Source: Chinchilla lanigera
Taxonomy: Eukaryota; Chordata; Mammalia; Rodentia; Chinchillidae
DNA length: 64,000 nt
NCBI RefSeq assembly: GCF_000276665.1
Contig: NW_004955416.1
Location: 5,135,379-5,199,378 of the forward strand
Direction: 5' to 3'
The notes below the pieces were generated by a model that was not told where the DNA came from, did not search any database, and saw only the letters and a list, made by a program, of their open reading frames with translations. Position numbers and translations under genes: made by a program. Positions 11,577 to 22,720 of this stretch are shown here, one piece after another (the first letter of the stretch is position 1; every line of letters starts with the position of its first letter).

Positions 11577-12074
11577 AGATAATGCTTGTGCTACTTTTTC
11601 TTAGTTTTTCACCTTCATATTCTATTTATAACTATCTTAAATACATCTCTCACCAAGCACACACACATTTCTTATCCTCCTAATATTTTTATTAAACCAA
11701 TGTTTAGTATTTACATTATATATTATATAAATACCATGCACAGGTAAGACATAACTGGCACTTTGATTGGATTTTCTTTTTTTTTTTTTTGGATTTTCTT
11801 TTTTGGTACATTTTTTGTTTTTCCCCGAGTTAATAATGGTCACTATTTTGGGGTTCTGTGTACCTATCACAAGTCCATGCCCACCTTCTTGACAGTTTAT
11901 AAAACTCAATCAACCACTACCTCACATAATACATAAGTACGTTCCTTCCTCCCCACCGCCTCAATCACTTGTAAAACCTTCTCCCACCTCACTCCGGTGT
12001 GGACCATTTGCTCTCTACACCTGTGGGACAACTGTTGTTCTGGGGCTTCCTGTCACCATCATTTTACAAATACC
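11577..12074. other. Unassigned T-rich noncoding DNA
   Basis: It includes a T14 run at 11777-11790. No gene was recognised. A 90-codon minus-strand frame is Lys/Asn-rich because of the poly(T) tract. Confidence 0.4.
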
Positions 12075-12457
12075 CTTTATTTTCCTTCTCTGGTGAGTTC
12101 CATTGTTTTCTGAACCTTCTGTCGTCTTTTGGTTTTATTTCATCATTTTGATGCAAGGTACTTTTTAATAAGCTGTTCAGAAAGCTTGTGTAAGAAGTTA
12201 TCAGGGTTTGCGTGTCAAAAACACTTCGTCCTATCTATATACTTGCTTGGTAGTTTGGTTGGGTAAAGAAATCTAGCCTAGAAATTCAAAAGGATTGCTC
12301 TGTTACTTTCTAGCTTCCAATGTTGCTATTGGAAGGTTCAAATTATTCTAATTCTCAATCTTTTGTGGGAAATTTTTATGTCCCACTCCCTCAAGATTTT
12401 CTTTTTTACCTTGATGTTAACAAAAATCACAACAATATAGGGATTTATATCAGTCAG
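12075..12457 (-). repeat. Old L1 or HAL1 ORF1-region fragment, antisense
   Basis: On the plus strand the text 'ggttgggtaaagaaatctagcctagaaattc' and 'tactttctagcttccaatgttgc' parallels the antisense 5'/ORF1 region of old L1 or HAL1 elements ('gctgggtatagaattctaggttg', 'cttctggcttccattgtt'). It has no open frame and is strongly decayed. It appears to be the host sequence into which the next LTR inserted. Confidence 0.6.
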
Positions 12458-12913
12458 TGCTTACTAGAGAAACAGATTTAATGCAAGATGTATAAAAATA
12501 TGTGAGAATGTACAAGATTGGCTTACAGTGCTCCCCCCCACCCCCCCACCCCCCGCCGAGACTCAGGTATGGAAGAATGCAAAAGGTTTGTGTGCATACT
12601 AGAGATCTGAAGGATCCAGTTGAAAGCCTGGAGTTCAGTGTAGTGTTGTATGCAAGTCCCTACCAGGAGCCAAAGTGTTTGTGATGGAAGCCTGAAGAGT
12701 CTGTGCTGGAAGCCAGATGACACCCAAGGTGAAGGTGAAGACTGGAACTCCTGTGAAGGAACAGAAAGGAGGCTTCTTTCTTTATTTCCCTGTATACCAT
12801 TCAGATGACATGCTGCCCTAGCGTGGGTCTTCTGTCTTCAGAAAATCCCCTCAGCCACATTCAGAACTGTGCTGATCCAATTTACTTGGGCATTTCCTAC
12901 TTAGGTTGATGCA
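12458..12913 (-). mobile_element. ERVL-type solo LTR (MLT2/MT2-like), antisense
   Basis: The plus strand starts TGCTTACTAGAGAAACAG and ends GGTTGATGCA, giving TG...CA termini over 456 bp. The 'actagagaaacag' start and the 'ggtcttctgtcttcagaaaatcc' tail parallel antisense ERVL LTRs of the MLT2/MT2 group. The flanks GTCAG (12453-12457) and ATCAG (12914-12918) match at 4 of 5 bases, the TSD size expected for ERVL. A C-rich tract lies at 12533-12554. No internal retroviral sequence is attached. Confidence 0.7.
12533..12554. repeat. C-rich homopolymer-like tract
   Basis: Runs of C interrupted by single A. The G-rich minus strand (GGGGG-T-GGGGGGG-T-GGGGGGGG) could form a G-quadruplex. It lies within the ERVL-type LTR. 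Confidence 0.9.
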
Positions 12914-13094
12914 ATCAGTTAATTATCACAGAGTTTAAAAAATATTAACTGACTTTTTATTTGCATATACTTCTAGGCACCTCACAAACCCTTCTGAATT
13001 AGAGACTTACACCTGTCAAGGTTGGAAAGTTGATCATCCCTTCCTCTTCACTTTGAAATTTATTTTCTTGAAGCTAGATTGCCTGGAAGTACTC

Positions 13095-13438
13095 TGTCTT
13101 AATTACTTTTCTTGTTGCTGAGACAAAATATCAGACACTCAAAGTTAAAGGAGGAAGTGTTTATTTCAGCACACAGTTTGTAGAGGTTTCAGTCCATAAC
13201 TGACTGACTCCCACGCAGAGCAAGATGGTAAAGCGGCATGGCAGAGGAGAAACAGTTCATTGTAGGGCAGGCAGGAGCCAGCAAGCCTGCCTTCTTTTTG
13301 TCCCTTTATATTCAATCCAGACTACAAACCTACTGATGGGTGCCACACACAAAGGATGGGGCTTCTGTCTTCAGTAAATCCATCCAGCCACACCCAGAAC
13401 TATGCTAATACAATTAGGGAACTAATCCAGATATCACA
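13095..13438 (-). mobile_element. MaLR-type solo LTR, antisense
   Basis: The plus strand begins TGTCTTAATTACTTTTCTTG and ends AGATATCACA. The segment 'gagacaaaatatcagacac..tttatttcagcacacagtttgtagaggtttcagtccataa' is the antisense 3' part of rodent MaLR-type LTRs, parallel to human MST/THE1. The flanks TACTC (13090-13094) and GACTC (13439-13443) match at 4 of 5 bases. It closely resembles the LTRs at 15704, 40492 and 42537. Confidence 0.8.
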
Positions 13439-13539
13439 GACTCTTACTCCGTGTTCACACAGCCTAGATCCAGCCACCTCTACATACCCCACCTATGAGC
13501 ACATGAGGCTTTGGGTGGACATAGAGATACAAGCCATAA

Positions 13540-13790
13540 GATACACTTTAATCATTTTACCTTTTCTTCTTTATTTTCCACTTCTTTTTCTGGGATATTT
13601 CTTCCAGTTTATTTTCTAATCTTTACTTAAATATTTTCATATTTTTAATTTGTAAATAATTTCCCATGCCCTTTACATGTTTCATAGTACAATTTCTTTT
13701 TGAAATTGAGGATTTTTTTCCCTTAAAATTTTCTACTTGTTAAACTTTTTAAAAAAGTCTTCAATGGGTTTAACCTCTTCACATTAGAAG
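13540..13790 (-). repeat. Possible continuation of old antisense L1 5' region
   Basis: T-rich sequence ('cttctttttctgggatatttcttcc', 'ttccatgccctttacatgtttc') loosely parallels antisense old L1 5' regions and lies just beyond the two LTR insertions. It may be the other side of the element seen at 12075. Resemblance is weak. Confidence 0.35.
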
Positions 13791-14739
13791 GATCTGATGA
13801 TCTGTGACTCCTTGTTCAGAATTTGGGTATTTCTTATATGTGAATGGGGTTTCATAACTGGTGGGTCTTACCTATGCCCAGGAATATTTGCTGGGTGCAC
13901 CAAAGTCAAAGGCTGTAGTTTTCTTTCCTATACCAGTCAGATTCCCTAGAAAATCACTCTTATTTTCCCACTTGGCTGTGAAGGTTCTGTATACTGTGTG
14001 AGGGAAAGAAATCAAGGTTCCCACTCCTCAGGATACAGATTGTCTTTAATCTCTCAATTTGTCATACTGCTTCTCACACACATCCTTGTATGTTTCCTAA
14101 ATCAAAGTCTAGTCAGTTAAGACTCTTTGGTTAAAGTTTTCCTTGAGCCTTTTTCCAGAGGAGCTGAGTAGTCATAGCAGAATTGGTTTGTGGGAAAAAT
14201 CTAGGGATCTAATCTTTCTTCTACAGACCCAATTTTCCACTCCACTCACACCTGACTGGAGCATGCCTCCAACTCCAGAGCCTCTCTCAAGTCATTAGCT
14301 AGAATCCACTCATCTCCTCTTATTCCACCTCCAATGGCTAAGTACACTCACTTATTTGGCATTCTCCACTTTACCAAGTTATGTATACAAAATGTTCATG
14401 ACATCGCTTTTGCCCTTCACATCTCTTTTCTCTGTTGGATGAGTTTAAACCTTTGTCACTTCTTTATTATCATTTTGGTAGAGTTTGGGGAGATGACTTA
14501 GATGTTCCAGCCACCAGATTGGTGATAAGTCCCTCAGTCCTCCTCCTAACAAACTTTATGAATTTATTTGACCAATTTTCTCTTAGCATTAGTACACACA
14601 TACAGGCAACAAGAGATAAAGGATGTATAATATATATTCTTAAGTCTAATGAAGTTTATATACAAGTTAGACAGAAAATGAAAACACCTTAAAATGTTTT
14701 GTGCATATTTTAAAAAATATGATACAGTCTTAATCTGGT
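13791..14739. other. Unassigned noncoding DNA
   Basis: No gene or repeat family was recognised. Short frames of up to 85 codons have no coding signature. Confidence 0.45.
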
Positions 14740-15000
14740 ATTATATGTGACCAAAGGAAGGGTATGACATGAGGAAACACTGCAGGCATTCAGAAGTGAG
14801 AACAGTCTCCTTGGCTTAGAATGTGAGGGCAGGTTTCATCAAGAAAGTAGGACTTCAATTTCATTGATTTGGAAAAACTTTGAGAGGGAGGGAATTCCAA
14901 GTAGGAAAAAATAGGGCAACTTGGGAAACGCATAGGGAATGAGGTATGAACTTGGCAAGGACAGGAGATTCATATAGTGGAACTAAAAGTTGGTTATCAT
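14740..15000 (+). repeat. Ancient mammalian interspersed repeat, family uncertain
   Basis: The text 'gggagggaattccaagtaggaaaaaatagggcaac' parallels a widespread old repeat reading 'aagggcattccaggcagagggaacagcaagtgcaaagg'. The same family seems to occur at 35800, 62525 and 63735. I cannot name it with confidence. Confidence 0.5.
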
Positions 15001-15703
15001 CAATTCTGGGTGAAAATATGCTGAGAAGAATACCATTAATTGTTTAAAAACAAACAAACACTCTACTGAGACTCCAAGCTGTGGTCTTAGCTGCACCTTG
15101 GACTTTATGTATAATGAGGGTGAGTCACTATATTGCTCACCTCCAAGTTTCCATTCATGGTCATGAATTACACTGAACAAAAGTGCCCTTTCTTCTTTTT
15201 ATAGTGAAACTTTCATGCTCAACAAGTAGCCACTCCTAAAGGGATTAGCAAATGAAGAAGCAGATTTTGTAGTCCCTGCTTTCTGAATCTACATGAAACC
15301 TACATCTTACTTTGGATCTACACGTCTAAAAAATTGTTTTAAAAAATGGGAAGGGGGAGGTGGGGTATAGTTACAAAGGAAGTGACAGTGAACTTTTGGA
15401 AAGAGAGAAGGTGAATATAGGATATAACAGGCTCTTACTATCTGGGATAGTAAGCTGGTACCTGCACAACAATTCAGAACATCACTTAGCAAAAGGGCAG
15501 AGCCTAGTGTACTACCAAAAGAGGAGGGAGGAACAGGAAAGTTTAAATTGAACCACTATATATTTATAAGAACCAATATGTCATTGCTTTTTGTTTTTAG
15601 AAAAGTGTATCCTTACTTTGAGGCAGAAAAAATTTTATGTATGTGACATGAATTCATGGCATGCTGGTATTTTCCAAAGTGAACTAATATCTAGGCAAAT
15701 AAT
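15001..15703. other. Unassigned noncoding DNA
   Basis: No gene or repeat was recognised apart from a short AAAC run near 15050. Confidence 0.4.
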
Positions 15704-16088
15704 TGTCAGTCAGTTTCCTGTAACTATAACAAAATAAATATCAGAGGGGATGAACTTAGGAAGAAAAGAGGTTTGTTTTGTCTCATGGTTTTAGAGGTTC
15801 CAGTCCATAGTTGGATGGACCCATTGCTCTTGGGCCTGTGCTGGGGTGCCAAATGGCAATGGCAGGCAGTGAATATTGGGGCCACCTGCTGTCCTCCTGG
15901 CCAGGAAGCAAATGAGAAAGAAGTCACCAGGTTGCACAATCTCATTCCAGGCCATGCCCCCGTTTCCCCAAGCATCTCCCTCTAGGCCCTACTTTCTACG
16001 TGTTCCACCACCACCTGATAGTACCACCGTGGAACTAAGTCTGTAGCACAGGGAGCTTCATGGGGCAGTCAAGATCAAAACTAGAGCA
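15704..16088 (-). mobile_element. MaLR-type solo LTR, antisense
   Basis: The plus strand starts TGTCAGTCAGTTTCCTGTAA and ends CTAGAGCA (385 bp, TG...CA). It holds the characteristic antisense MaLR text 'aagaggtttgttttgtctcatggttttagaggttccagtccatag'. The flanks ATAAT (15699-15703) and ATAAC (16089-16093) agree at 4 of 5 bases. No internal region is present, so it is a recombination-derived solo LTR. The 83-codon minus-strand and 70-codon plus-strand frames inside it are repeat-derived. Confidence 0.85.
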
Positions 16089-16544
16089 ATAACCAATCTG
16101 AACACTAATAAGTTTTGCTCCTTTTATTTTTTTTCTTTGTGCTTCTCCCTCCTGGAGTACTGCCCCCCACTTCCTCCTATCCAAAACCCTTTGATGCTCA
16201 TGGCTTCATATCACCCTTCCATTTAGTTTCTCTTGTATTTCCTTTTTTCTTTTAGTTTTTGTGTTTGTTTGGTTTTGAAAGGGACCGTGGAGTCTTCACA
16301 TCAAAATTTCTTGGCAGCTCTCTAACTGGGTGGAGATGTGTCTTTTCCCCGGATGAGGGTGGCCAGTTGTTCTCTCAGACACCTTTCAAGGAAGGTACAT
16401 CCTGACTCTGTGGGCTGACTGACTGCCCCACACAGCTGCTCAGCATGCTCCAGACCAAGTAACGGCCATGAAGAGTTCCAAGATAGCAACATCCTGATAG
16501 AAACTGTGTTTCTGTTACATCTTTATCATCCGCAGAAAGAGCCA
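16089..16544. other. Unassigned noncoding DNA
   Basis: No gene was recognised. It could be the 5' extension of the following ancient LTR. Confidence 0.35.
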
Positions 16545-17095
16545 ACTGTCCATCATCTCTGCCAGAGCTTCTTTCTTACACGACTTTGTGCTGGGTACTT
16601 TTCCTTCTCTCCCTCCAGATGCACTCATTCCATCCTGCTCTATGCCTTGCTATGCTGACCTAGGAAGACCACATCACCAAGACTGCCCTGCCTTCTGGCT
16701 TCCAGTAGGATTTGCACAGGGACAGTCTTGATGAAAGACGACTGTGTGGGAGGTACACAAGAAAAGGGCATGGATTTCCCAGTTTCCTACCCCTGAGGTG
16801 GTCATGGATTGAACATGTCCTTCTATCCAGGGTCAATATCCCTATCCAGGTGACCTTCTCCACATCACTGTTTTTCTTCTAAGTTAATAACTTCTCTCAC
16901 TTTGAGACCTAGATGTAGGAAACTCACATCCACTACTCCTAGCTCAGCATGCAATGTGATGTCTTGTGGTTCCCCCACGCTCTGGCCCCCACCACCCACA
17001 CATCTTTATAAACAGTCTTACTGTTAATAAATTCTCCTAGAATCACCCTAAGCTGGCTGTGCCATCTGTTTTCTGCTAGACATTGACATGGTAAT
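16545..17095 (+). mobile_element. Ancient ERVL-class LTR, sense
   Basis: The 3' end is distinctive: 'catctttataaacagtcttactgttaataaattctcctagaatcac' followed by 'gtgccatctgttttctgctagaca'. It parallels an old mammalian LTR whose tail reads 'cctttgtaaatagtccctttattaaactctcctc' and 'tgtgccatctgtttcctgc'. An upstream 'ccctgccttctggcttccag' also fits. AATAAA is the likely polyadenylation signal. The family (LTR33/LTR16-like or related) is uncertain. Confidence 0.65.
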
Positions 17096-17189
17096 CACTG
17101 AAGACATAAATCTTTTCCTAATAAGATTTTATCTGAAAAAAAATCTATCCTTAAAAAGAGATAGAAATAACTACACCAAGGAAAAACAC

Positions 17190-17405
17190 TACAGTTTTGA
17201 AGTCATAGAAAGTTTGCTTTAAATTCTAGATCTTTCTCTTATAAACTGTGTAGCCATGGACAAGAGGCTCAATTTTTCACTTTTAACCATTAAAAAAGAC
17301 AGCCTCTACTTTTTAACTTTTAAAATAAAGATAGCAATAGTATCTACGTGCTAGAATTGATACAAGAATCAGTGAGATGATTTCAGATTGGATAAAATGA
17401 TTGAG
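17190..17405 (+). repeat. MIR SINE (diverged)
   Basis: The text 'aaattctagatctttctcttataaactgtgtagccatgg' then 'aaataaagatagcaatagtatctac' and 'agaatcagtgagatgat' follows the MIR order: 'ctagctgtgtgaccttgg', then 'aaaatggggataataatagtacctac', then 'aggattaaatgagat'. It is heavily mutated. Confidence 0.6.
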
Positions 17406-19179
17406 TCCTTATAAGGAAAGATCTCCATATCTAGTGATAAAGACAGTCATAATAATATAAATACTTATTATAACTATTCTGAAAGAAGGCAGATAGAACT
17501 GAATTATGTGTTAAAAATCAGTAACTGAAAAGTATGTTCTCAGACACAGGTGGGACTTACCCCGCATATATTTCTTTACACAAGATACAAGAATTACTGA
17601 TTTGACTTTCCATCAGGATACTTTTGATTTTCCATCATCACACTTTTGGAAGTATCCTTCCAAAAGGATACTTACCTTGGGGTTTTGCAGCATATCATCA
17701 CGAGAAGTTACTTCATTTGTTGTCAAATACAATTTCTTTGCACAGAAATCCTTCCCAAGATGGTAATATACAAATACTATTACAAAGATCTATAACTTTA
17801 TTCAAAAGCCAAACAAAAGCCACCATTGTCCCATCAGTTCCGTGAATTAACCACTAGCTATGATTAAGAGTTACAGTGCAGAGGGCCCTATAATTGAAGA
17901 ATTAAATTAACGAGCTATTACAAGTTAAAGTAATTTCCACTTCCTTGAATAGACTAGTTTTGAGAAATCTTCATTACCTGCCTAATTATCCTAAGGCTTC
18001 CTGACCATCTACTTTTGATTATGTTTGACTACAATCCAGGAAGAAAAATCCTCCATGAGTTTGAAATCAGGAAGATGCTGACAGTATGTTCATGAAGCAG
18101 ATGTACTTTTGTTGTACAAAGTTTACATATGTTAATAGATTTAAAATGGCCTATGAACAAAACCAATTGCCATTTCTTGATTATTTATATAAATTAAAGG
18201 ATGGCTTAACTTAATTTTTACCATGTGTGCCCTCTGGCAATAAAGGTTGCTAAAGATTTAAGTTCTCTTTCCAAGGGATTGGGGAAGAAAGACTACCTAT
18301 TATCTTCCAATACTTAGCTGTATTTCATAAGGAGTCGTTTATTTTGGAGCCTGTAATGATCTAATCAAGAAAACCATGGATCTGATGTAATGCCTCCCTC
18401 TCCCTCAGCCTCAGTACTCTTCTAGAAAAGACCATAATCTGCAAACAAAGGAAATAGAAAGGGATAGGATTTCACCATCAGGCACAGTCCCAAATCAAGA
18501 CATGCAATTTTAAGAATCTTGACATCATGGCCAAAATAGACAAAGAAGATGGATGTGGCTACCTTGGTTAACCAAGGATTATTTGGATAAAATGGCAGCA
18601 GTGTAATTAACCCCTGCACCCAGAGACAGGGAGTGAGGTGCTTCTGAAGACAAGAAAGAGAGGTTTATGAATCTGCCAGGATTACTATGTATATATTTGA
18701 AAACAAACACATTCCTTGAACACTATAATTAAGTAGCTCTTTTCTAGCGCCATTTTGAGAAAGCATCTCTAATATGAGATCAAATAAGAAGAAGAGAGAA
18801 AATTGTCCCTTTATAACATGTTCACCTCTATCAAGGGTTGGTTCCTACAATAAGAGTAGAAGGCCCTATAGTTCTTGGCGTGAGTTTTCCTCTATCTTAG
18901 GAATGGAGAGAGAGGAAAGACCATGTCACAACACCAGAATTAGCTCTAAACCCCTTCCTGACCTATCTCACTCTTTGTCTTTTGCCAGGTAACATTGCTT
19001 GTGAGCTTCAGCGGTAAAGTGGGATTGCTGAGTCCCAGGAGACAGCACACTGACATGGATCTCAGAAACTTTATTCTGTAGATGAAGCTTGAATGATGAA
19101 GAACTTACTTCTGCTTCTTTTTCTTAAAAGTGTGGGGTTATTAACACATCAACAGTAAAAAAAGGAGGGCAGATATTCT
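17406..19179. other. Unassigned noncoding DNA
   Basis: No gene or repeat was recognised in 1.8 kb. The short imperfect repetition 'ccatcaggatacttttgattttccatcatcacacttttggaagtatccttcc' near 17610-17670 is local only. Confidence 0.45.
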
Positions 19180-19850
19180 CAGTGATACGTTTTACTTGTT
19201 TTTCTCAGATCATTTTCTTTATTAGTATACGTTTGGAGGGCATAATGTTTGCATCTCTTGTGTGGAGTTGGTACATGCGCGTGATGCATCTCAACTCCTT
19301 TTGGCTTTTTTATCCCCTTTACTCCCTTCCCTCTTCCTCCTCTCACCTCTTTGATCTTTTCTTCTCCTTTTAGAAAGATCTACCTCCCTCCTTCCTATTA
19401 TCTATCTTTTATTTTGCTCTTTATTTATAATTTGGGTTTCTCATATCAGAGAAACCATGAATTTCTCTTTTTTTTGGTACTGGGAATCGAACTCATGACC
19501 TCACACTTGCCAGGCAGGTGTTTATGCCACTGAGGCATATCCCTGGCCCAAAAGCATGAAATATTAAAGCTGTGTGTCTGATTTATTTCACTCAACATTA
19601 TGGTATCAAGACACACCCATTTTCCTACAAATGACTCATTTATCTTTATGGCAAAGCAGTTCTACAGTCAATGTAAATATCACATTTTCTTTATTCATCT
19701 GTTTGTTGATGGACATATAGGCTGCTTCTAAGATTGAGCTATTATGAATAATGCTGCTATAAACATGAATATATATTCATGTATCATTGTAATACAATGT
19801 TTTTAACTCCTTCAAGAAGATACCTAGAAGGGGAGTTCATTGATACATTT
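19180..19850 (-). repeat. L1 3' end fragment, antisense
   Basis: On the plus strand 'tgatttatttcactcaacattatgg', 'gtttgttgatggacatataggctgcttctaag' and 'ctattatgaataatgctgctataaacatgaa' are the antisense of the L1 ORF2 C-terminal/3' UTR text. It is interrupted by an ID-like SINE and has no open frame of interest. Confidence 0.85.
19468..19551 (-). mobile_element. ID-like SINE, antisense, within L1 fragment
   Basis: The minus strand reads GGGCCAGGGATATGCCTCAG, then a CACCTGCCTGGCAAGTGTGA segment, then a CAGTACC end and an A-run tail. Several changes from the young copies are present. Possible short TSD CATGAA on both sides (near 19457 and 19555). Confidence 0.85.
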
Positions 19851-19974
19851 TAATTCACTGAAAATGTAATTATCAATCCAATGCATTTATCTATGTAATC
19901 TTATTTCATGTTAAAGTTTTCAAATGCAATTTTCAAATTATTAACATTTTTTTTCTGAATCATCTTCATGAAAA

Positions 19975-20240
19975 AAAGAGCTTTCACGTGGTTTCTCTGA
20001 TATGAGAAGCCAAAAATATAAACAGAGATAGAACAAAAGATAGATAATAGAAAGTAGGAAAATCTGATTCAAATAGGAAGGGGGTCAGAGGCAGAGTGAG
20101 GGAGGGAAGGAATGAAAAAAGAACTGAGATCTGTTATGTACAGGCACCAACTCCCTGTGACAAATATAATCACTATGCAGTGCAAAGATGTACTAAAAGA
20201 AATAAAAACTACATGAATAAAAAGGTGGCTTTCTTAGGCC
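19975..20240 (+). repeat. L1 3' UTR-like fragment, sense; inverted relative to 19371-19462
   Basis: The segment 'gtggtttctctgatatgagaagcc..aacaaaagatagataatagaaagtagg' is a diverged reverse complement of 19371-19462, which belongs to the antisense L1 end. So related L1 3' ends lie in opposite orientations with about 520 bp between the arms. Confidence 0.6.
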
Positions 20241-20639
20241 AATAGTTAGGGAAAGTCAAGAGTGATAAATTCATGAAAGATAACTATGAAGCATTGTAAT
20301 AGTAAGTTATAACTTCACTATAACAATAATATTTTGTATCTCATTACAAGAATAGTGCATGCTTATTGGTGGACATTTGGAAAATTTTTCTTCCCAGTCA
20401 AATGTACATATGTTATTACTCCTTAGAAGATTTGCCTTCTTCACCATCTATCAGAACATATGGACAGCCATCCCCTCCCACATGCCTCCTGCTGGCTCCA
20501 CAGATAAAGCTGGGTACTGAACTCAGTGGGCCAGGTCTATTTTGCAGAGGTTTTCCTTATTTGTTCTGTGTTCTGGCAGAGCAGAGAAAGAGGTGATGCT
20601 AAGGGATACGGTAGATAAAACTCTAAGATTCCCACCCCT
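20241..20639. other. Unassigned noncoding DNA
   Basis: No gene or repeat was recognised. A 76-codon frame from 20366 has no domain. Confidence 0.4.
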
Positions 20640-21192
20640 GGTGTACACACATCTCCCAGGTAGTCAATGAAACATTAATGCAGGTGTTTCTGTGAAGGAA
20701 TTTTACACTACAACTAAGATCTCAAACAAATTGGCCTTAAGGCAGATTTTCCTCAATAAGACTGGCCTGATCAAATGAATCCTTAAAAAAGACCGCATTC
20801 TTCTTGAAGAAATTTGAACCATAGGAAGGATAGGGTGTAAGAAAGAGTCCCCAACCCTGGCTTTGAAGAGGATCACATGATCACATGACAACTGATATGG
20901 CTACCTCCATGAGCTGAGAATAGCCCCTGGCTAATAGTCAACAATAAATAAAGACCTTAGTCCTACACCTGCAAGGAACAAATTCAGCCTGAAACCTGAA
21001 TTTGCTCGAAGTAAATTCTCCATGGCCTCCAGCAAGGAAACCAGCACCCTGATTTCAGCCTGTTAGGACCCTAAGTACAGAACCCAGTCACAACATGCTT
21101 GGAATTCTGACCTACAGAACTGTGAGTTAACAAATGGCTGTGGTTTTAAGTCACTGTTTTGGTATTTGTTAAACAACTATAGAAAACTAACT
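20640..21192 (+). mobile_element. MLT1-type MaLR LTR, sense
   Basis: The 3' part is distinctive: 'accctgatttcagcctgttagg..ctgacctacagaactgtgagttaac' and 'gtggttttaagtcactgttttggtatttgttaaacaactatagaaaac'. It parallels the MLT1 tail 'ccttgatttcagacttctagcctccagaactgtgag' and 'ctgttgttttaagccacccagtttgtgg'. This is an ancient, decayed LTR with an approximate 5' end. Confidence 0.75.
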
Positions 21193-21234
21193 CAAAAGCC
21201 TAATTTGTAAAGGTCTTCAGCTTACTTCGATCAA

Positions 21235-21395
21235 GGAAAGTAGTTCATTCTTTTCTATTGCTGCTATAATATTCTGTTGCATAAATGTGCCACCCTTTAC
21301 TCACCCAGTGGGTTTTTTCAGTTTGGAAGTATTATGAGTAATGTTGCTATGAACATTTGTGTCCAACTTCTTTTGAGAAACATTAGGGTTTGAAT
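21235..21395 (-). repeat. L1 3' end fragment, antisense
   Basis: The text 'gttcattcttttctattgctgctataatattctgttgcat' and 'gtattatgagtaatgttgctatgaacatttgtg' is the antisense of the ORF2 C-terminal region that reads 'ccatacaatggaatattactcagc' in L1. A short old fragment. Confidence 0.8.
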
Positions 21396-22402
21396 TCCAG
21401 TATTTATTATATAATTTCTCTTCCATGGAAGAGATGATTAATGAAGGCTATATCATTCCAATATCTTCCCACCTCTTACTCCTTCTACATATGAGTTCTC
21501 ATGACAGCAGATCAAAAGCCTTGGGTGCCATGGAGAAGTCACTAAGAACTGGATCATTACCCTATTTCCCCACCTGGACACAGGGCATGTTTCACAATGC
21601 CTCCTTGAGACTTTTCCTCAGTCCTATGCATGTAAAAGGCCTAAAGCTAACTGGAGACCACAACAGCGCACTTTCAAATTAGCTATCAGAAGAAAAGGAA
21701 GTAAATAAACAAAACAGAAACCACCTGATTTCCACATTAGGAGTGGAAATAAGCCTCACCATGCAGGCTAATTCTGTGCATATCCAACATTGTTAGCAAT
21801 GCTATTGAGACTGCCCACCAATTTTCATTGTAGTCTTCCCTAAAATAACTGTTAGAAAAGTATTTCCTAGTTACTGATACCACATTTCTTTCTTATTCAA
21901 TGATGGAAGAGACAAAATTTTCACAATTTCCTTTTGACAGAAAAGGTAGAGGAGAAAACATTTGACAATATACCTAGAAATTCTGTGAGTCAAGAAAATA
22001 GAGTGTGAACATGGGAGTCTAGAATTCCCAACAGGTACCTCTGCAACCACAGAGAAGGCTGGGTTTTGTACTTTTTTGTTTCCACTTGAAATGGGCCTAG
22101 AGAACAAGAGACACTAGAAATATATTCAATGACAATGAGTGCTTACATAGTTTTCACCTAATTTTAACTCTTCATGGATTCTAAACCTAGTTGGTAATGA
22201 TTGAGTGGGATTTTGGTCAATGCTATGAGCCACAAAAGACAAAGTGAAAAAGGGAGGAAGGAGGATGATGACTTCAATAACTGTCCTGAGATGTCCTATT
22301 CTAAATGAATGTTGTCTTAAAGCCCCAATCTTTATGGTTAAAACATTACTGAACTTTCAAATATATACAGGTTATAGAAATGCTAACTTTAAGAATGGCT
22401 GT
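21396..22402. other. Unassigned noncoding DNA
   Basis: No gene or repeat was recognised. Frames of 85 and 78 codons have no coding signature. Confidence 0.45.
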
Positions 22403-22605
22403 CAAAGCTGCACATAATGGTAAGCTCCGATAATCCCAGCACTCTGAAAGGTTGAGGCAGGAGGACCACAAGTTAGAGCCTAGCCTGGACAACTCAGTAA
22501 CTTAGCAAATTTTTAAAAATGTTTTACTTTAATTTTAAAAAATTAAGAAGGTTTGGGGCTGTAGCTCAGTGCAGAGGCCCTAGGTTCAATCTACAGCATC
22601 ATGAT
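22403..22605 (+). mobile_element. B1-ID composite SINE
   Basis: A B1/7SL-like left half ('ataatcccagcactctgaaag', 'gaggcaggaggaccacaag', 'agcctagcctggacaactcagtaac') is followed by an AT-rich linker. Then comes an ID-like right half ('gggctgtagctcagtgcagagg', 'ccctaggttcaatc') and an A/GA-rich tail. Dimers of this kind are known from sciurognath and related rodents (B1-dID/MEN types). Heavily diverged. Confidence 0.8.
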
Positions 22606-22720
22606 ATATGAAGAAAAAAAAGGAGGAAAGAAAGAGAGAAAAGAGAAGAAAGAAAGAGAGAGAGAAAAGACAAAAGAAAGAAGAAGCAAGCAAGCAAGAA
22701 ACAAAAAAAGAGCGAGCAAG
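22606..22720. repeat. GA-rich tract grown from SINE tail
   Basis: A nearly pure purine run with GAAA, GAGA and AAGC-type sub-repeats (for example AAGCAAGCAAGCAAG near 22685) directly follows the SINE A tail, a common site of microsatellite birth. Confidence 0.85.
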
